From assembly GCA_022394755.1 (NCBI GenBank), contig JAGFCA010000075.1:30499-94498 (forward strand): a DNA stretch of 64,000 nt, written 5' to 3'. Of this stretch, positions 1-9,571 are shown piece after piece. Below the pieces are notes generated by a model. It saw only the letters and a list, made by a program, of their open reading frames with translations. It ran no database searches and was not told the origin of the DNA. Position 1 is the stretch's first letter, and each line of letters begins with the position of its first letter. Source of the stretch: Candidatus Poribacteria bacterium (GTDB lineage Bacteria; Poribacteria; WGA-4E; WGA-3G). Made by a program: the position numbers and the translations under genes.

Positions 1-171
1 GATATACCAGAAATAAATAAACGTGAGATTCTTACCTTAGTTCCACTTGGAATTCTTACAATTCTTCTTGGTGTCTTTCCACATATCATAATTGATATGT
101 TTAGTGTATCCGTAACCGAATTGACAAACAGTCTGACAGAAGCCATCGGCACATTCCAAGCGAACCTATAG
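1..171 (+). CDS. nuoM: NADH-quinone oxidoreductase subunit M, C-terminal end (partial)
   Basis: The first 56 codons form an open frame that enters from outside the window and ends at TAG (169-171). The peptide contains REILTLVPLGILTILLGVFP, which resembles the last transmembrane helix of NuoM, the antiporter-like proton-pumping subunit of respiratory complex I. An AGGAGG-like site overlaps the stop codon and serves nuoN, which starts 9 bases later; the nuoM-nuoN order is the usual one. The fragment is short, so the identification rests partly on this context. A complete, different nuoM lies at 46.3 kb, so this is a second complex I cluster. Confidence 0.75.
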   Translation, partial: DIPEINKREILTLVPLGILTILLGVFPHIIIDMFSVSVTELTNSLTEAIGTFQANL

Positions 172-180
172 GAGGATGGT

Positions 181-1653
181 GTGGATTTCAAGAACAATAT
201 TGAGAGTATACTCTATTTCACACCAGAGATCCTACTCATCATATTTGCTGCATCAGTAATCATCCTTGATCTTTTTGTTAAGAATAAGGATAGCCATAAG
301 GTTGCATATTTATCTCTCGTAGGTCTTGTTTGTACCTTAGTGGCTACCTTGTATATAAGTTCATATATTGCTGATAGTTCCTTATCCCTTTTCTGGGGAA
401 TGATTCGACTTGATAAGTTTGCTATTTTCTTCAAAATCCTTTTGGTCTTGGCAACATCTGCAACTATCCTCTTCTCACTCAGATCAGAAGAAATTGATGT
501 AGGATTAAAAGGTGAATATTACGCACTATTATTAGCAGTAACATTAGGAATGTTTCTAATGGCATCATCAACCAATCTGTTGATGATTTTTATTTCTTTG
601 GAAACTGTCAGTCTTACTTCATACATACTTGCCGGATTCCTAACCCATAGTCCACGCTCAAGTGAAGCTGCCTTTAAATACATTACTTACGGTGCAGTTG
701 CATCGGGTACAATGTTATTTGGATTATCTTTGTTGTTTGGTATGACAGGCACAGGTAATTTGGCAGAGATAAGTCAACAACTGCCAGAAGTTTTAGCAGC
801 AGGTGAGATTACAGGATTAGGTCTTCTGATTGCAATTACATTTATTCTCGCCGGTATAGGTTATAAAATTGCATCAGTTCCTTTCCATATGTGGTCTCCT
901 GATGTTTATGAAGGTGCCCCAATACCAATAACCGCGTTTCTTTCAGTTGCTTCAAAAGCAGCTGGATTTGCACTGTTTTTAAGATTCTTCTATACAGGTT
1001 TTCAAGCAGAAGGTATTTTACAATCCGTAGACTGGAGTTTACTGTTAGCAGTTGTTTCTGCTTTAACAATGACGATTGGGAATCTTGCCGCATTACCACA
1101 GCAGAATGTAAAACGTCTATTAGCATATTCAAGTATCTCGCACGGTGGGTATCTTTTGATGGGTGGTGTCCTTCTGACACCTGAAGGACTCGGTGCAATT
1201 CTATTCTATCTTGTGGTCTATCTCTTTATGAATTTAGGTGCGTTCTTTGTTGTTGTATTAGTAGCAAATGAATCAGGTAGTGAAATGATTGAAAGTTATC
1301 GTGGTTTATCTACTCGCGCGCCACTTGTAGCAGCTGCTATGCTTATATTCTTATTTTCTCTTACAGGTATACCTCCCTTTGCAGGATTTTTTGGTAAATG
1401 GCTTTTGTTCACAGCGGTTATCGGTAAAGGCATGTATTGGTTGGCACTAATAGGACTATTGAATAGTGTCGTTTCACTTTATTACTATGCTCGTATAATT
1501 AAAGCTATGTATTTTGAATCATCTGATGAGGAAGAAAGTTTCTCGTTTAATAAAAGCACATTTGCCTTATTAAGTGTATTTGTTATTCCCACCATTTTCA
1601 TCGGTATCCTCAATATCCTGTATAACTATTCAGATAAGATTACTCTACAGTAG
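181..1653 (+). CDS. nuoN: NADH-quinone oxidoreductase subunit N (first copy)
   Basis: A 490-residue polytopic membrane protein of the complex I antiporter-like family (proton_antipo_M). It contributes one of the proton channels in the membrane arm of NADH:quinone oxidoreductase. Family landmarks are visible: SLETVSLTSYILAGF near residue 140, KIASVPFHMWSPDVYEGAP near 230, VKRLLAYSSISHGGYLLMGG near 310, and GIPPFAGFFGKW near 400, with the conserved glutamate and lysines in membrane helices. The start is GTG at 181, 5-6 bases after AGGAGG. It follows the nuoM tail directly and ends the cluster. A second nuoN lies at 49469-50899, so the genome carries two versions. Confidence 0.95.
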   Translation: MDFKNNIESILYFTPEILLIIFAASVIILDLFVKNKDSHKVAYLSLVGLVCTLVATLYISSYIADSSLSLFWGMIRLDKFAIFFKILLVLATSATILFSLRSEEIDVGLKGEYYALLLAVTLGMFLMASSTNLLMIFISLETVSLTSYILAGFLTHSPRSSEAAFKYITYGAVASGTMLFGLSLLFGMTGTGNLAEISQQLPEVLAAGEITGLGLLIAITFILAGIGYKIASVPFHMWSPDVYEGAPIPITAFLSVASKAAGFALFLRFFYTGFQAEGILQSVDWSLLLAVVSALTMTIGNLAALPQQNVKRLLAYSSISHGGYLLMGGVLLTPEGLGAILFYLVVYLFMNLGAFFVVVLVANESGSEMIESYRGLSTRAPLVAAAMLIFLFSLTGIPPFAGFFGKWLLFTAVIGKGMYWLALIGLLNSVVSLYYYARIIKAMYFESSDEEESFSFNKSTFALLSVFVIPTIFIGILNILYNYSDKITLQ

Positions 1654-1670
1654 TAGAAATATCAAACAGA

Positions 1671-1700
1671 TTGACATAACGGGATTGATTACTGTATACT
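1671..1700 (+). promoter_or_regulatory. sigma-70 promoter of tRNA-Gln
   Basis: TTGACA (1671-1676) and TATACT (1695-1700) are separated by 18 bases, close to the housekeeping sigma-70 consensus. The tRNA begins 15 bases after the -10 element, as expected for a tRNA promoter. Confidence 0.8.
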
Positions 1701-1715
1701 ATTTCCTCTAATCAA

Positions 1716-1786
1716 TGCCCGGTCGTCTAATGGTAGGACGCATGACTCTGGATCATGTAGTGAAGGTTCGAGTCCTTCCCGGGCAG
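1716..1786 (+). tRNA. tRNA-Gln (anticodon CTG)
   Basis: The sequence folds as a complete cloverleaf of 71 bases. The 7-bp acceptor stem is TGCCCGG/CCGGGCA with discriminator G. The D arm contains GTCTAATGGTAGGAC. The anticodon stem is CATGA/TCATG with loop CTCTGGA, giving anticodon CTG, which reads CAG (Gln). The variable loop has 4 bases, and the T arm is GAAGG-TTCGAGT-CCTTC. The 3' CCA is not encoded (the next bases are TAAT) and must be added by a nucleotidyltransferase. Confidence 0.95.
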
Positions 1787-1828
1787 TAATGCTAATTCAA
1801 ATATCAGAATAATTACAATGGAGACATT

Positions 1829-2263
1829 ATGGAAATTGTAGAAACTACCCCAGAAGAATATATAGAAAGTCAAGAACCAAAAATAAAAGCTGTACTGACA
1901 ACCTTACATGAATTAATTAAGACAGCCTTCCCTAATCAAGATATAAATTTGTGGCAAGGTATTTTTTGGAGTGGAAGTGAACAAAGTATTATTGGCTATG
2001 GACATTGGTCATACCAACGGTCTGATAAAAAGCAAGTCGAATGGTTTCTCGTAGGGTTAACACGACAAAAGAATTACTATAGTGTATATGTCAATGCTGT
2101 TGAAGGCAAAAAATATCTTACTGAGATTTACAGTGACCGGCTTGGTAAGGTTAGGACTGGTAAGAGTTGTATTAATATTACAAATATTGATAATGTTGAT
2201 CTTGATGTATTAAGTGAATTAATTGCACATGCCTATAAAACTACAACGGAAAACGGTTCATAA
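1829..2263 (+). CDS. DUF1801 (YdhG-like) domain protein
   Basis: A 144-residue soluble protein, ATG start. The pattern of an N-terminal helix with YIESQEPKIKAVLTTLHELI, a central beta region, and a C-terminal GKSCINITNIDNVDLDVLSELI matches the DUF1801/YdhG fold, whose members include Fra/YdhG proteins proposed as intracellular iron chaperones. In this copy the central strand region (WFLVGLTRQKNYYSVYVNA) is family-like. No metal-binding acidic cluster can be assigned with certainty, so the molecular function stays open. It stands alone between tRNA-Gln and the YyaL-type gene. Confidence 0.7.
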   Translation: MEIVETTPEEYIESQEPKIKAVLTTLHELIKTAFPNQDINLWQGIFWSGSEQSIIGYGHWSYQRSDKKQVEWFLVGLTRQKNYYSVYVNAVEGKKYLTEIYSDRLGKVRTGKSCINITNIDNVDLDVLSELIAHAYKTTTENGS

Positions 2264-2378
2264 TACAATATATCTAATACTATAACCCTTAATTTCAATC
2301 CTAATAATAGTTTCTACTTTAATTCTTTTCCTACTTCAAACAATTATCTTACCAATCACCTTTATCTTGGAGAACCTG

Positions 2379-4442
2379 ATGAACGATTCCCCCAAACATA
2401 CTAACCGACTTATAAATGAAACAAGTCCATATCTTCTTCAACATGCACATAATCCAGTGGATTGGTATCCATGGGGTGAGGAGGCGTTAGAAGTATCCAA
2501 ACGTGAGAATAAACCTATCTTGCTTAGTATAGGATACTCTGCATGCCATTGGTGTCATGTTATGGAACGGGAATCTTTTGAAAATGAAGAAATAGCAGAC
2601 ATTATGAATCGTCTGTTCGTAAACATCAAGGTGGATAGAGAAGAACGTCCTGATTTAGATGAAATATATATGAATGCTGTTCAAATCATGACACAACATG
2701 GTGGATGGCCGATGACAGTTTTCCTCACGCCAGAATTAAAACCGTTTTATGGCGGAACTTACTATCCACCGACAGATAGTTATGGTAGACCTGGATTTCC
2801 TAAGGTTATGCACGCTGTAGCAGAAGCATTCAATGAGAAAAACACACAAGTTTTGGAACAGGCGGATCAATTAACTACACAACTCAGTCGGATGAGTCAT
2901 CTTGTTGATCCACATGAGCATGAATTGACTGAGGATCTGATGTCAAGAGCATTTCAAGACTATCGATCCAGATTCGATTCTCAGAACGGTGGATTTGGAA
3001 ATGCACCTAAGTTTCCACCAAGTATGGGATTACCCTTTCTTCTTCGTTATTGGCACCATAATGGTAATGCTTATGCATTAGAAATGGTCGAAACCACACT
3101 TCAAAAAATGGCTCGTGGGGGTCTGTATGACAAACTGGGTGGTGGTTTTCACAGATATTCCACTGATGAGAAATGGCTTGTACCTCATTTTGAAAAAATG
3201 CTCTATGACAACGCATTGCTTGTTGTAGCATGTTTTGAAACATACCAAGCAACAAAGAATACTTTTTATCGTGATATTGCTATAGATACATTGGATTATG
3301 TCCTACGTGAAATGTATGATGAAGAGAACGGAGGATTCTATTCCACACAAGATGCTGATAGTGAAGGGGTTGAAGGAAAGTTCTTTGTTTGGGAGCCTAA
3401 TGATGTGGAGGATGTGATCGGTGAGGAGAACGCTGAAATCTTTTGTGAATTCTATGACATTACACCCCACGGTAATTTTGAAGGTGAGAACATACTTCAT
3501 ATTCAAACTCCATCAGATCTCTTTGCGCAAAAGATTGGTATGGAACAAGATAAATTAGAATCCCTTCTGGCTGAATGTAGAAAGAAGCTTTTTGATGAAA
3601 GAGAGAAACGTATTAAACCGGGGTTGGATGATAAAATACTAACCAGTTGGAACGGTATTATGATACGAGCAATGGCTATTGGATACCAATTAACTGGTAA
3701 TTCAGCTTATCTAACTGCTTGTGAAAAATCTGCCAACTTTGTCCTAACAACTCTTTCACAGGATAATGGTCTACTATTACGAACCTATCGAGCAGGAAAA
3801 AGTCATCTCAATGCTTATTTGGAGGATTATTCCTATTTCATTTCAGGATTAATCGCTTTATATGAAGCCAGTTTTGACGCCAGATGGCTTAAAGAAGCAG
3901 TACGTCTTGCAGATATAATGATTGATCAGTTTGGGGATGAGGAGGGAGATGGATTTTTCTTCACAGGCAAAGCACACGAATCACTGATTGTCCAATCCAA
4001 ATCTGCTTATGATGGAGCAACTCCTTCAGGGGCATCAATGGCAATACATGGATTGCTACGTCTTGCAAAACATCTTGATAAACCCGTTTTTCATGAGAAA
4101 GCTGTGGATACATTAAAACTATATTTCCATCAGATAGAATCAATGCCATCGGGTTCAGGACAACTTTTATGTGAACTGTCTTTCTTGTTGTCTACACCAA
4201 AAGAGATAGCAGTAATTGGTGAAAAGAATGATGAAAGAACAGTGGAGATGTTAACTGCATTACATAACATGTATTTGCCTAACAAGATTATAGGACTAAG
4301 TCTACCAACTGATGGAGAAAGATTACCACTTCTTACAGATAAACCACAGATTGATGGAAACTCTACAGTCTATGTATGTGAGAATTTCGCTTGTAAAACC
4401 CCTACTTCTGATGTCGACGAATTTATTGAATTGTTGCAATAG
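2379..4442 (+). CDS. YyaL/SSP411-type thioredoxin-domain protein (DUF255)
   Basis: About 687 residues, the usual length for the family typified by B. subtilis YyaL and human SPATA20. The N-terminus has the hallmark [20 protein letters not shown], followed by a thioredoxin-like fold with the CxxC motif in SACHWCHVM near residue 55 and [11 protein letters not shown] near 110. The remainder resembles an (alpha/alpha)6 barrel of the N-acylglucosamine 2-epimerase/cellobiose epimerase type ([39 protein letters not shown]). ATG 2379 is chosen because GGAG sits 6 bases upstream; an in-frame TTG at 2367 lacks that. The biochemical role of the family is not established. It is convergent with the minus-strand gene that follows. 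Confidence 0.9.
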   Translation: MNDSPKHTNRLINETSPYLLQHAHNPVDWYPWGEEALEVSKRENKPILLSIGYSACHWCHVMERESFENEEIADIMNRLFVNIKVDREERPDLDEIYMNAVQIMTQHGGWPMTVFLTPELKPFYGGTYYPPTDSYGRPGFPKVMHAVAEAFNEKNTQVLEQADQLTTQLSRMSHLVDPHEHELTEDLMSRAFQDYRSRFDSQNGGFGNAPKFPPSMGLPFLLRYWHHNGNAYALEMVETTLQKMARGGLYDKLGGGFHRYSTDEKWLVPHFEKMLYDNALLVVACFETYQATKNTFYRDIAIDTLDYVLREMYDEENGGFYSTQDADSEGVEGKFFVWEPNDVEDVIGEENAEIFCEFYDITPHGNFEGENILHIQTPSDLFAQKIGMEQDKLESLLAECRKKLFDEREKRIKPGLDDKILTSWNGIMIRAMAIGYQLTGNSAYLTACEKSANFVLTTLSQDNGLLLRTYRAGKSHLNAYLEDYSYFISGLIALYEASFDARWLKEAVRLADIMIDQFGDEEGDGFFFTGKAHESLIVQSKSAYDGATPSGASMAIHGLLRLAKHLDKPVFHEKAVDTLKLYFHQIESMPSGSGQLLCELSFLLSTPKEIAVIGEKNDERTVEMLTALHNMYLPNKIIGLSLPTDGERLPLLTDKPQIDGNSTVYVCENFACKTPTSDVDEFIELLQ

Positions 4443-4475
4443 TGATTGTATAACTTAGTCTAAGGTAATATAACA

Positions 4476-5288
4476 TTATTCAGTAAACTTAACAACATCT
4501 TGCTTCACAATCTCTTTAGTATGTGAAATATCAACATGTGCAATTAACTCTTGTGTTTCAGGTGCTAACCTTCCTCTCAATTCTTCAGGTATCCGACTTT
4601 CTGCTCGGTCCTGAGGTCTATATCGTAAAACAAGAAAACATCTATTTCTATCTTTAGGTTTCCACGGTAAGGCACCATGAGTTAACAACTCAGAGATTAT
4701 AAGAATATCACCAGCTTTCGGTGTGATGTTCACAACTCCTAATGGGATATTATTGTAATCTTCAATAGTTCCCTTATTAAAAATCTCTTCAGGACGATCA
4801 TATTCTGCCTTATGTGAACCTGGAACTACTAAAAGTCCTCCATCACCGGGATGCACATCCGTTAGGTATGGAAAGACCACGAAATCATCACAATAGATTC
4901 TTCCATTTCGATTCTCAAAACAATTGCTATCTCTACCAAAGTCTTCTCGGGCACAATGAAGATGGAGAGGATCACCACCTTCTGGGACACCAATTCTATC
5001 AGCGATCATTGTACCACGCATTAGTTGAGGTTTGTTATCAGTAAGTTCCTTAATTATTGGCCAAGATGCTGGATGCATTGCTAATGCTTCTAATGCTCTT
5101 GAGAATGCAACTCCGTTGGGTAAGTGTTTACCGCTTGAGTCAAATCCTTCAGGGAGTTCATCGGTAGGAGTATTAATATAATTTTCCGCTGCTTCTTGTG
5201 CTGCAGTTAAGTCATTACCTTGTATTACATTCTTAAGATGTAAATATCCTGTAACATCAAATAGATAACGTTGTTCTGGTGTCATCAT
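4476..5288 (-). CDS. phytanoyl-CoA dioxygenase (PhyH) family protein
   Basis: A 270-residue protein of the non-haem Fe(II)/2-oxoglutarate-dependent oxygenase superfamily. Visible family features are N-terminal QRYLFDVTGYLHLKNVI, a metal-site region around PLHLHCAREDFGRD, GGLLVVPGSHKAEYDRP, and the distal histidine region LLTHGALPWKPKDRNRCFLVLRY, with the downstream arginine expected to bind 2-oxoglutarate. The substrate cannot be told from sequence. GAGGAA precedes two consecutive ATG codons (5288, 5285). It is the last gene of a minus-strand run whose other members are an enolase-superfamily protein, a HAD phosphatase, a SnoaL-like protein and a CADD-like protein, which suggests a small-molecule catabolic cluster. 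Confidence 0.85.
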   Translation of the reverse strand: MMTPEQRYLFDVTGYLHLKNVIQGNDLTAAQEAAENYINTPTDELPEGFDSSGKHLPNGVAFSRALEALAMHPASWPIIKELTDNKPQLMRGTMIADRIGVPEGGDPLHLHCAREDFGRDSNCFENRNGRIYCDDFVVFPYLTDVHPGDGGLLVVPGSHKAEYDRPEEIFNKGTIEDYNNIPLGVVNITPKAGDILIISELLTHGALPWKPKDRNRCFLVLRYRPQDRAESRIPEELRGRLAPETQELIAHVDISHTKEIVKQDVVKFTE

Positions 5289-5315
5289 TTAGATTCCTCA
5301 TAAACAGTTACAAAT

Positions 5316-6578
5316 TCAGAGTTCCCATACAGGCCAATCATTCGTTTCTAAGTGTTTATACAGATTATCAAATTCTGATGAACCATCATCTTCCCACTCA
5401 GTCAAACGTACACCGGGAACATACGATTCATCTACTCCTTGTTTCATTAGTCGTTCAGCTTGTTGTAGGTTTTGATAATAGTGTTTTGTACCATCTGGAA
5501 AGGAAACTATAGAGATGTGACGATTCCATTTCGGTTGAGGTGTGTTAGCATACCGACTCAATGCGTCTTCATCTAATTCTATTCCTAAACCGGGACTATC
5601 TGGTATCTGTATAAAACCACGTTGAATTTTATGTGCTGTGACAATCAGGTCATCTTCATAGGCGTGACTTGCCGTTACCGCTGGGAGTGTTGCTGTTGGA
5701 ATTACTGCACCTAAGTGGCATGCAAAAGCTGTCGTAATACCTGTCCCCACATATTGTAAGAGAATTGGTGTATTTGCTGCAGCGAATCCCCAACCTGAAG
5801 CAAGTGCACTCTTAATTGTTTCATGACTACATAATGCACCATCATAATCTCCTACTCGTAATCCTAACCAAGGACCGGAAGGTTGTCGCGATGCACCTTC
5901 ACGGATAATTCCGATTCCATGTAAATAAAATGGTATCTGAATTTCTTTATGTAATCTACGCCATCCTTCAACATCATAAGCAAAAATTGGTTCTTCAATG
6001 CCTTTAACAACCGATATCTTCTCAAGTTCCCTAAGGATAGGTAAGGCTTTTTCTACATTAATCAATGACCCATTAAAATCAAATTCCACACGAAAATCAG
6101 ATGGCGCAACTTCTTGTATTGCCTTTGCTTGTTCCACCACATCATAAAATGCACGGGCTTTACATTTCAATCCACGGAACCCGTTGTCAACTGCTACTTG
6201 TACTTCATCTGCAGTATCTTCTAGTGACATACAGGGCATCCACCATCCCATAGCAACCCAGTCTCTCACCTGCTGTCCCATCAGTTTCCAAGCAGGCAAT
6301 CCGAGATGTTTTCCCATAAGATCATAGCAAGCCATATCCAAATTAAACCGACCATTTCCCATAACGTGATCAAACGGATTCGTTCCAATATATGTATCCA
6401 AATCCTTTTGTTCAAATGGTGGTCCAGGATTTTCACCATATCCAATTAGTCCGATATCTGTATGAAATTTATATACCGTGACAAGCTCTGTCATGGCAAA
6501 ATGATAGTATTTTTTTCTAATACGTTCCTTGTATGGTACACGTAAAGGGAATACTTCAATTTTTGTAATCTTCATCAT
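5316..6578 (-). CDS. mandelate racemase/muconate lactonizing enzyme family protein
   Basis: A 420-residue enolase-superfamily protein. The N-terminal capping domain (ITKIEVFPLRVPYKERI) is followed by a TIM barrel with GLKCKARAFYD (the KxK-type strand-2 lysines), VEFDFNG (first metal ligand Asp) and GIEEPIF (second metal ligand Glu). The third ligand position, usually Asp or Glu after a proline-containing strand, reads IPFYLHG here, so the Mg2+ site may be altered. A C-terminal extension of about 80 residues (SIVSFPDGTKHYYQNLQQAERL) goes beyond the barrel. The reaction is probably proton abstraction alpha to a carboxylate, with unknown substrate. It lies 27 bases upstream of the PhyH gene, presumably co-transcribed. 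Confidence 0.85.
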   Translation of the reverse strand: MMKITKIEVFPLRVPYKERIRKKYYHFAMTELVTVYKFHTDIGLIGYGENPGPPFEQKDLDTYIGTNPFDHVMGNGRFNLDMACYDLMGKHLGLPAWKLMGQQVRDWVAMGWWMPCMSLEDTADEVQVAVDNGFRGLKCKARAFYDVVEQAKAIQEVAPSDFRVEFDFNGSLINVEKALPILRELEKISVVKGIEEPIFAYDVEGWRRLHKEIQIPFYLHGIGIIREGASRQPSGPWLGLRVGDYDGALCSHETIKSALASGWGFAAANTPILLQYVGTGITTAFACHLGAVIPTATLPAVTASHAYEDDLIVTAHKIQRGFIQIPDSPGLGIELDEDALSRYANTPQPKWNRHISIVSFPDGTKHYYQNLQQAERLMKQGVDESYVPGVRLTEWEDDGSSEFDNLYKHLETNDWPVWEL

Positions 6579-6621
6579 TATTTTAGTATGATTAAACCTA
6601 AGGATAGAAAAAACAGAGAAT

Positions 6622-7311
6622 TTACAATGCTAATATAGGAAGGATTTCTGTTAATGTTGTAACTTCAAAGTCAGGTTGGATTTCAGTATTGTTTTTCTCT
6701 CCATTTCTGTTTAACCAGACAGTATAACAACCGGCATTTTTAGCACCATAAACATCATTCACAAGTGAGTCACCTACATGGAGTATTTTTGTTAAATCGA
6801 GATTACACTTTTGTGCGGCAATCTCAAAAAACCTTACATCTGGTTTTTCAACTTCAATATCTTGTGAGAAAACAACGAAATCAAAGTAGTCTTCAAGACC
6901 GCATCGGTTTGGATAGGTATTACCGTTAGAAAGCAATCCTAAACTATAGTGTTGTGTTAATCTATCAAATGTTGGTATAACATCAGGATATAACTCTATA
7001 TCTTCAAAACGGTGTTTTAAGTATATAGTATTTAGGTGTGATGCAAGATTCTTATCTGGATGTCCAACATATTGGAGTGTTCTCTCAAATGCGCCTCTTC
7101 GAATCTCTTCAAGGTTCCATATCTTCCCTTGTACTTCGTCAGCATAGTGATTACGTATGTTAATCATTTCTTCAATTGTTAGATCTGAAACTTCTTGTGT
7201 TTTTAACTGTTTTTGAAGCTCATCTAATGTCTTTTGAAGAGAGTGTCGCATCACTTGAAGGAAATCCCATAGAGTCATATCACCATCAAAAGAAACAACT
7301 GATATTTTCAT
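6622..7311 (-). CDS. HAD-superfamily hydrolase
   Basis: A 229-residue cytoplasmic haloacid-dehalogenase-like phosphatase. Motif I is SFDGDMTLWD (nucleophile Asp plus acid/base Asp in DxDxT). Motif II is in LLSNGNT. The motif III lysine is in VEKPDVRFFEIAA, and motif IV is HVGDSLVNDVYGAKNAG. An alpha-helical cap lies between motifs I and II (subfamily I). Such enzymes dephosphorylate small metabolites; the substrate cannot be predicted. It is followed 15 bases upstream on the same strand by the SnoaL-like gene and is probably in the same transcript. Confidence 0.9.
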   Translation of the reverse strand: MKISVVSFDGDMTLWDFLQVMRHSLQKTLDELQKQLKTQEVSDLTIEEMINIRNHYADEVQGKIWNLEEIRRGAFERTLQYVGHPDKNLASHLNTIYLKHRFEDIELYPDVIPTFDRLTQHYSLGLLSNGNTYPNRCGLEDYFDFVVFSQDIEVEKPDVRFFEIAAQKCNLDLTKILHVGDSLVNDVYGAKNAGCYTVWLNRNGEKNNTEIQPDFEVTTLTEILPILAL

Positions 7312-7326
7312 GAAGTCCTATTAATA

Positions 7327-7713
7327 CTAAGAAGTTGGAATTCCAATTGAAGCATGGATTTGTGCAAACTTCCAGGTTTGGTCTACCTTTTCCAATACAC
7401 CTGTTATACGCATTACAAATTCTTCAGCAACTCCTTGCCATCTAAGTTTCCATTTCTGCTTTGTGTAAAACCAAGCAACGCTTTTCCTTTCTTGTATATC
7501 AAGATTCAGAAAAGTGATGCTGAAATCCTCTGTACTTGCTACATGGTTTTTATAATATCGTACTATTCCTTCAACTCCTTCAACAACTTCGTCAAAATCA
7601 GTACCAATTTTGACAAAATAGGCATTGGGAAGCATCATAGAAATTAAGGTTTCAGCATCTCTTGAAACAAGAGCATCAAAATATCTATTTACTGTGTCAT
7701 ACGCATTCAGCAT
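7327..7713 (-). CDS. SnoaL-like/NTF2-fold protein
   Basis: A 128-residue protein with the cone-shaped NTF2/SnoaL pattern: AYDTVNRYFDALVSRDAETLISMM, GVEGIVRYYKNHV, WFYTKQKWKLRWQGVAEEFVMR and WKFAQIHASIGIP. Members are either small enzymes (cyclases, isomerases) or ligand-binding subunits. The start codon overlaps the 3' end of the preceding minus-strand gene by 17 bases, which points to translational coupling. No catalytic residues can be named with confidence. Confidence 0.75.
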   Translation of the reverse strand: MLNAYDTVNRYFDALVSRDAETLISMMLPNAYFVKIGTDFDEVVEGVEGIVRYYKNHVASTEDFSITFLNLDIQERKSVAWFYTKQKWKLRWQGVAEEFVMRITGVLEKVDQTWKFAQIHASIGIPTS

Positions 7714-8287
7714 TGTGAATACCTGTCAGTGCATTCCACAAAGCACTACTCATTTGTTCACATGCATCCACAACTTTCTCTTGGGCAGCCGGAGTTAAAT
7801 CCTTAATCTTATCCAATAGCATTTCAGCTTCATGTTCATTATGGGAATGTGTAACAAAATAGGGTTCAACACTTTCTGGAAGTTCGTAGAATTCTTTCAA
7901 ACCTGCTAATTTTGACTTAGCGGTATCCGGTTGTTGTGCTTCAAAAGCATAGAGTGCCCCTAATGCAGAAATTGGTTGAGAAAACAATTTCTCTGCGGTC
8001 CCTAAAAGAGATTCAACTTGAGGTATCTCAGCTTTAGAAATACTGGTATTTAATCCATTTGCAAAATCTTCCCACATTTCTATATGCTCAGTTTCTTCTT
8101 CAGCAGTTTCTATATCTCCGATTGTTTCCCAACCCATAGGAATTGTAGTAATAAATGCACCATATTCACTGGCATAACATTTTAAACTATCAACCGGTAA
8201 TTCGCCTGCACTCCATGCGGTATAGAAGGGGTGGTCAAGTAGGTTATATTTTGAAATCTTGTTATCTAAAGCTTGTTTCAAATCCAT
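7697..8287 (-). CDS. CADD/TenA-like (haem-oxygenase-fold) di-iron protein
   Basis: A 196-residue all-helical protein resembling the TenA/PqqC/CADD group. N-terminal NKISKYNLLDHPFYTAWSAG, the acidic/histidine cluster ETAEEETEHIEMWEDFA, ALGALYAFEAQQPDTAKSKL and THSHNEHEAEML carry Glu/His pairs spaced as in di-iron CADD proteins. Some CADD relatives form p-aminobenzoate for folate from their own tyrosine; whether this one does is unknown. The start is placed at ATG 8287, preceded by GGAG with 6-base spacing; an ATG at 8299 is the alternative. It is the promoter-proximal gene of the minus-strand cluster. Confidence 0.75.
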   Translation of the reverse strand: MDLKQALDNKISKYNLLDHPFYTAWSAGELPVDSLKCYASEYGAFITTIPMGWETIGDIETAEEETEHIEMWEDFANGLNTSISKAEIPQVESLLGTAEKLFSQPISALGALYAFEAQQPDTAKSKLAGLKEFYELPESVEPYFVTHSHNEHEAEMLLDKIKDLTPAAQEKVVDACEQMSSALWNALTGIHNAECV

Positions 8288-8812
8288 TTTGCTCTCCATT
8301 GTAGTAATCAATAACGAGTATATACATGTATTAGCCAATAGAAATCTCTTATTATTCACTATATTTAATACGATTGTTAGTATAGCACATCAATACAGTG
8401 AAGTCAAGAATTTGGATTATTCAATCGATATCATCTGTCCATCGAAATACTCTTTTTGTGAGTGTATTCAATGAATCTAATATAGAATGCGCGTCCAATA
8501 TCTGTTGCTTGAAGTGACACTACATTTTCATAATTGTTTTATGTTTTAATTTTAATTAATTGATAATTCTGATAGAATCATCTATTATTAATAGTAAATA
8601 ATGTTAATATATTTGTAGATGGATAGACTTCAATACGAAACATCACACCGAATAGGTCCCGAATTTCCGGATTGAAACCGTGTAAATATCTAAATGACAT
8701 TTCTACCCGGAAATAGTAATAATAATAATATTAATTCCTATGATTTGTTGATATTGATATTAAAGCAAGAATCTGATATACATATTGACATTTATATATA
8801 AAGAGGAATCTC
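8288..8812. promoter_or_regulatory. divergent intergenic region
   Basis: About 525 AT-rich bases between the minus-strand CADD-like cluster and the plus-strand PhyH gene, which must hold both promoters. It contains an inverted repeat ATTTCCGG (8663-8670)/CCGGAAAT (8707-8714) with a 36-base spacer, a short TAA trinucleotide run after 8714, and GAGGAA upstream of ATG 8813. TTGACA at 8785 is too close to that start to be a conventional -35 element. No gene is seen. Confidence 0.4.
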
Positions 8813-9555
8813 ATGACAGAAGAACAGAAATTCATTTTTGATTTAAAGGGTTATTTATTACTCCAGAAGTATTAACTACAACTGAAATTGATGAAATAAA
8901 ATCACAAATTGATACAATAAGATCTGATCCTGAATCATTACCTGAACATGAAAGACGTTTTCCTGGGGGTGCTTCTTCTTTATTGATTGACCATCCGACC
9001 ATTATTGGTATTCTACAGGAGACATTGGGTGAGATTCGTATGGAATCAAGTTGGTTCACATATCGATCTCAAGGAGATGGTGGACCAGCGCCACACGGTG
9101 GTGTGAAGAATGTCAACCCTAACTTTAGTTATCAATGTACAAATGGGAAGATTTATTCTGCTCTAACACGCGTAGTATTTGAATTGAATGAAGTTAAAAA
9201 AGGTGAAGGTGGAACACTTTTCTTACCCGGAAGTCATAAATCTAACTTCCAGATACCAGAAGAACATCGTACTACTGAATCCTCTCTCTTTGAAACCTAT
9301 AGTTGTCCTCCGGGTTCTGCTATAATATTCACAGAGAATTTGTGCCATTCAGGAGATACATGGAAGAATCCTGACACACCCCGTATTGCAGTTTTTAACT
9401 GTTATAACTTTGTTGGTTGTCAATTTCACAAACCAACTGTTCCAAAACATATTATTGATGGATTGCCACCAGAAAAACAAGCATTCTTTCGAAATGTATG
9501 GGTATGGGGACAAGGTGGTCCTGATAATGGAAAAAATCTACATTATGATGGTTAA
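8813..9555 (+). pseudogene. phytanoyl-CoA dioxygenase family gene with a frameshift
   Basis: ATG 8813, after GAGGAA, opens MTEEQKFIFDLKGYLLL, a normal PhyH N-terminus, but the frame stops at 8873-8875. The homologous sequence continues one frame over from CCA at 8863 (PEVLTTTEIDEIKSQ) through to TAA 9555. One C missing from a CCC run at about 8862-8864 explains everything. The rest looks intact: KKGEGGTLFLPGSHKSNF, CHSGDTWKNPDTPRIAVFN. The usual HxD pair appears only as PHGG, so the metal site may be atypical even without the frameshift. The break is either a recent mutation or an assembly error. It is a relative of the gene at 4476-5288. Confidence 0.85.
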
Positions 9556-9571
9556 TTTAGAATAGTTCAGG

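Noticed and set aside
842..1198. Long antisense open frames inside nuoN and other genes
   Set aside because: They mirror conserved coding sequence on the opposite strand and have no own start signals.
8785..8812. TTGACA upstream of the PhyH pseudogene as a -35 element
   Set aside because: It is only about 23 bases from the start codon, leaving no room for a -10 box and leader.
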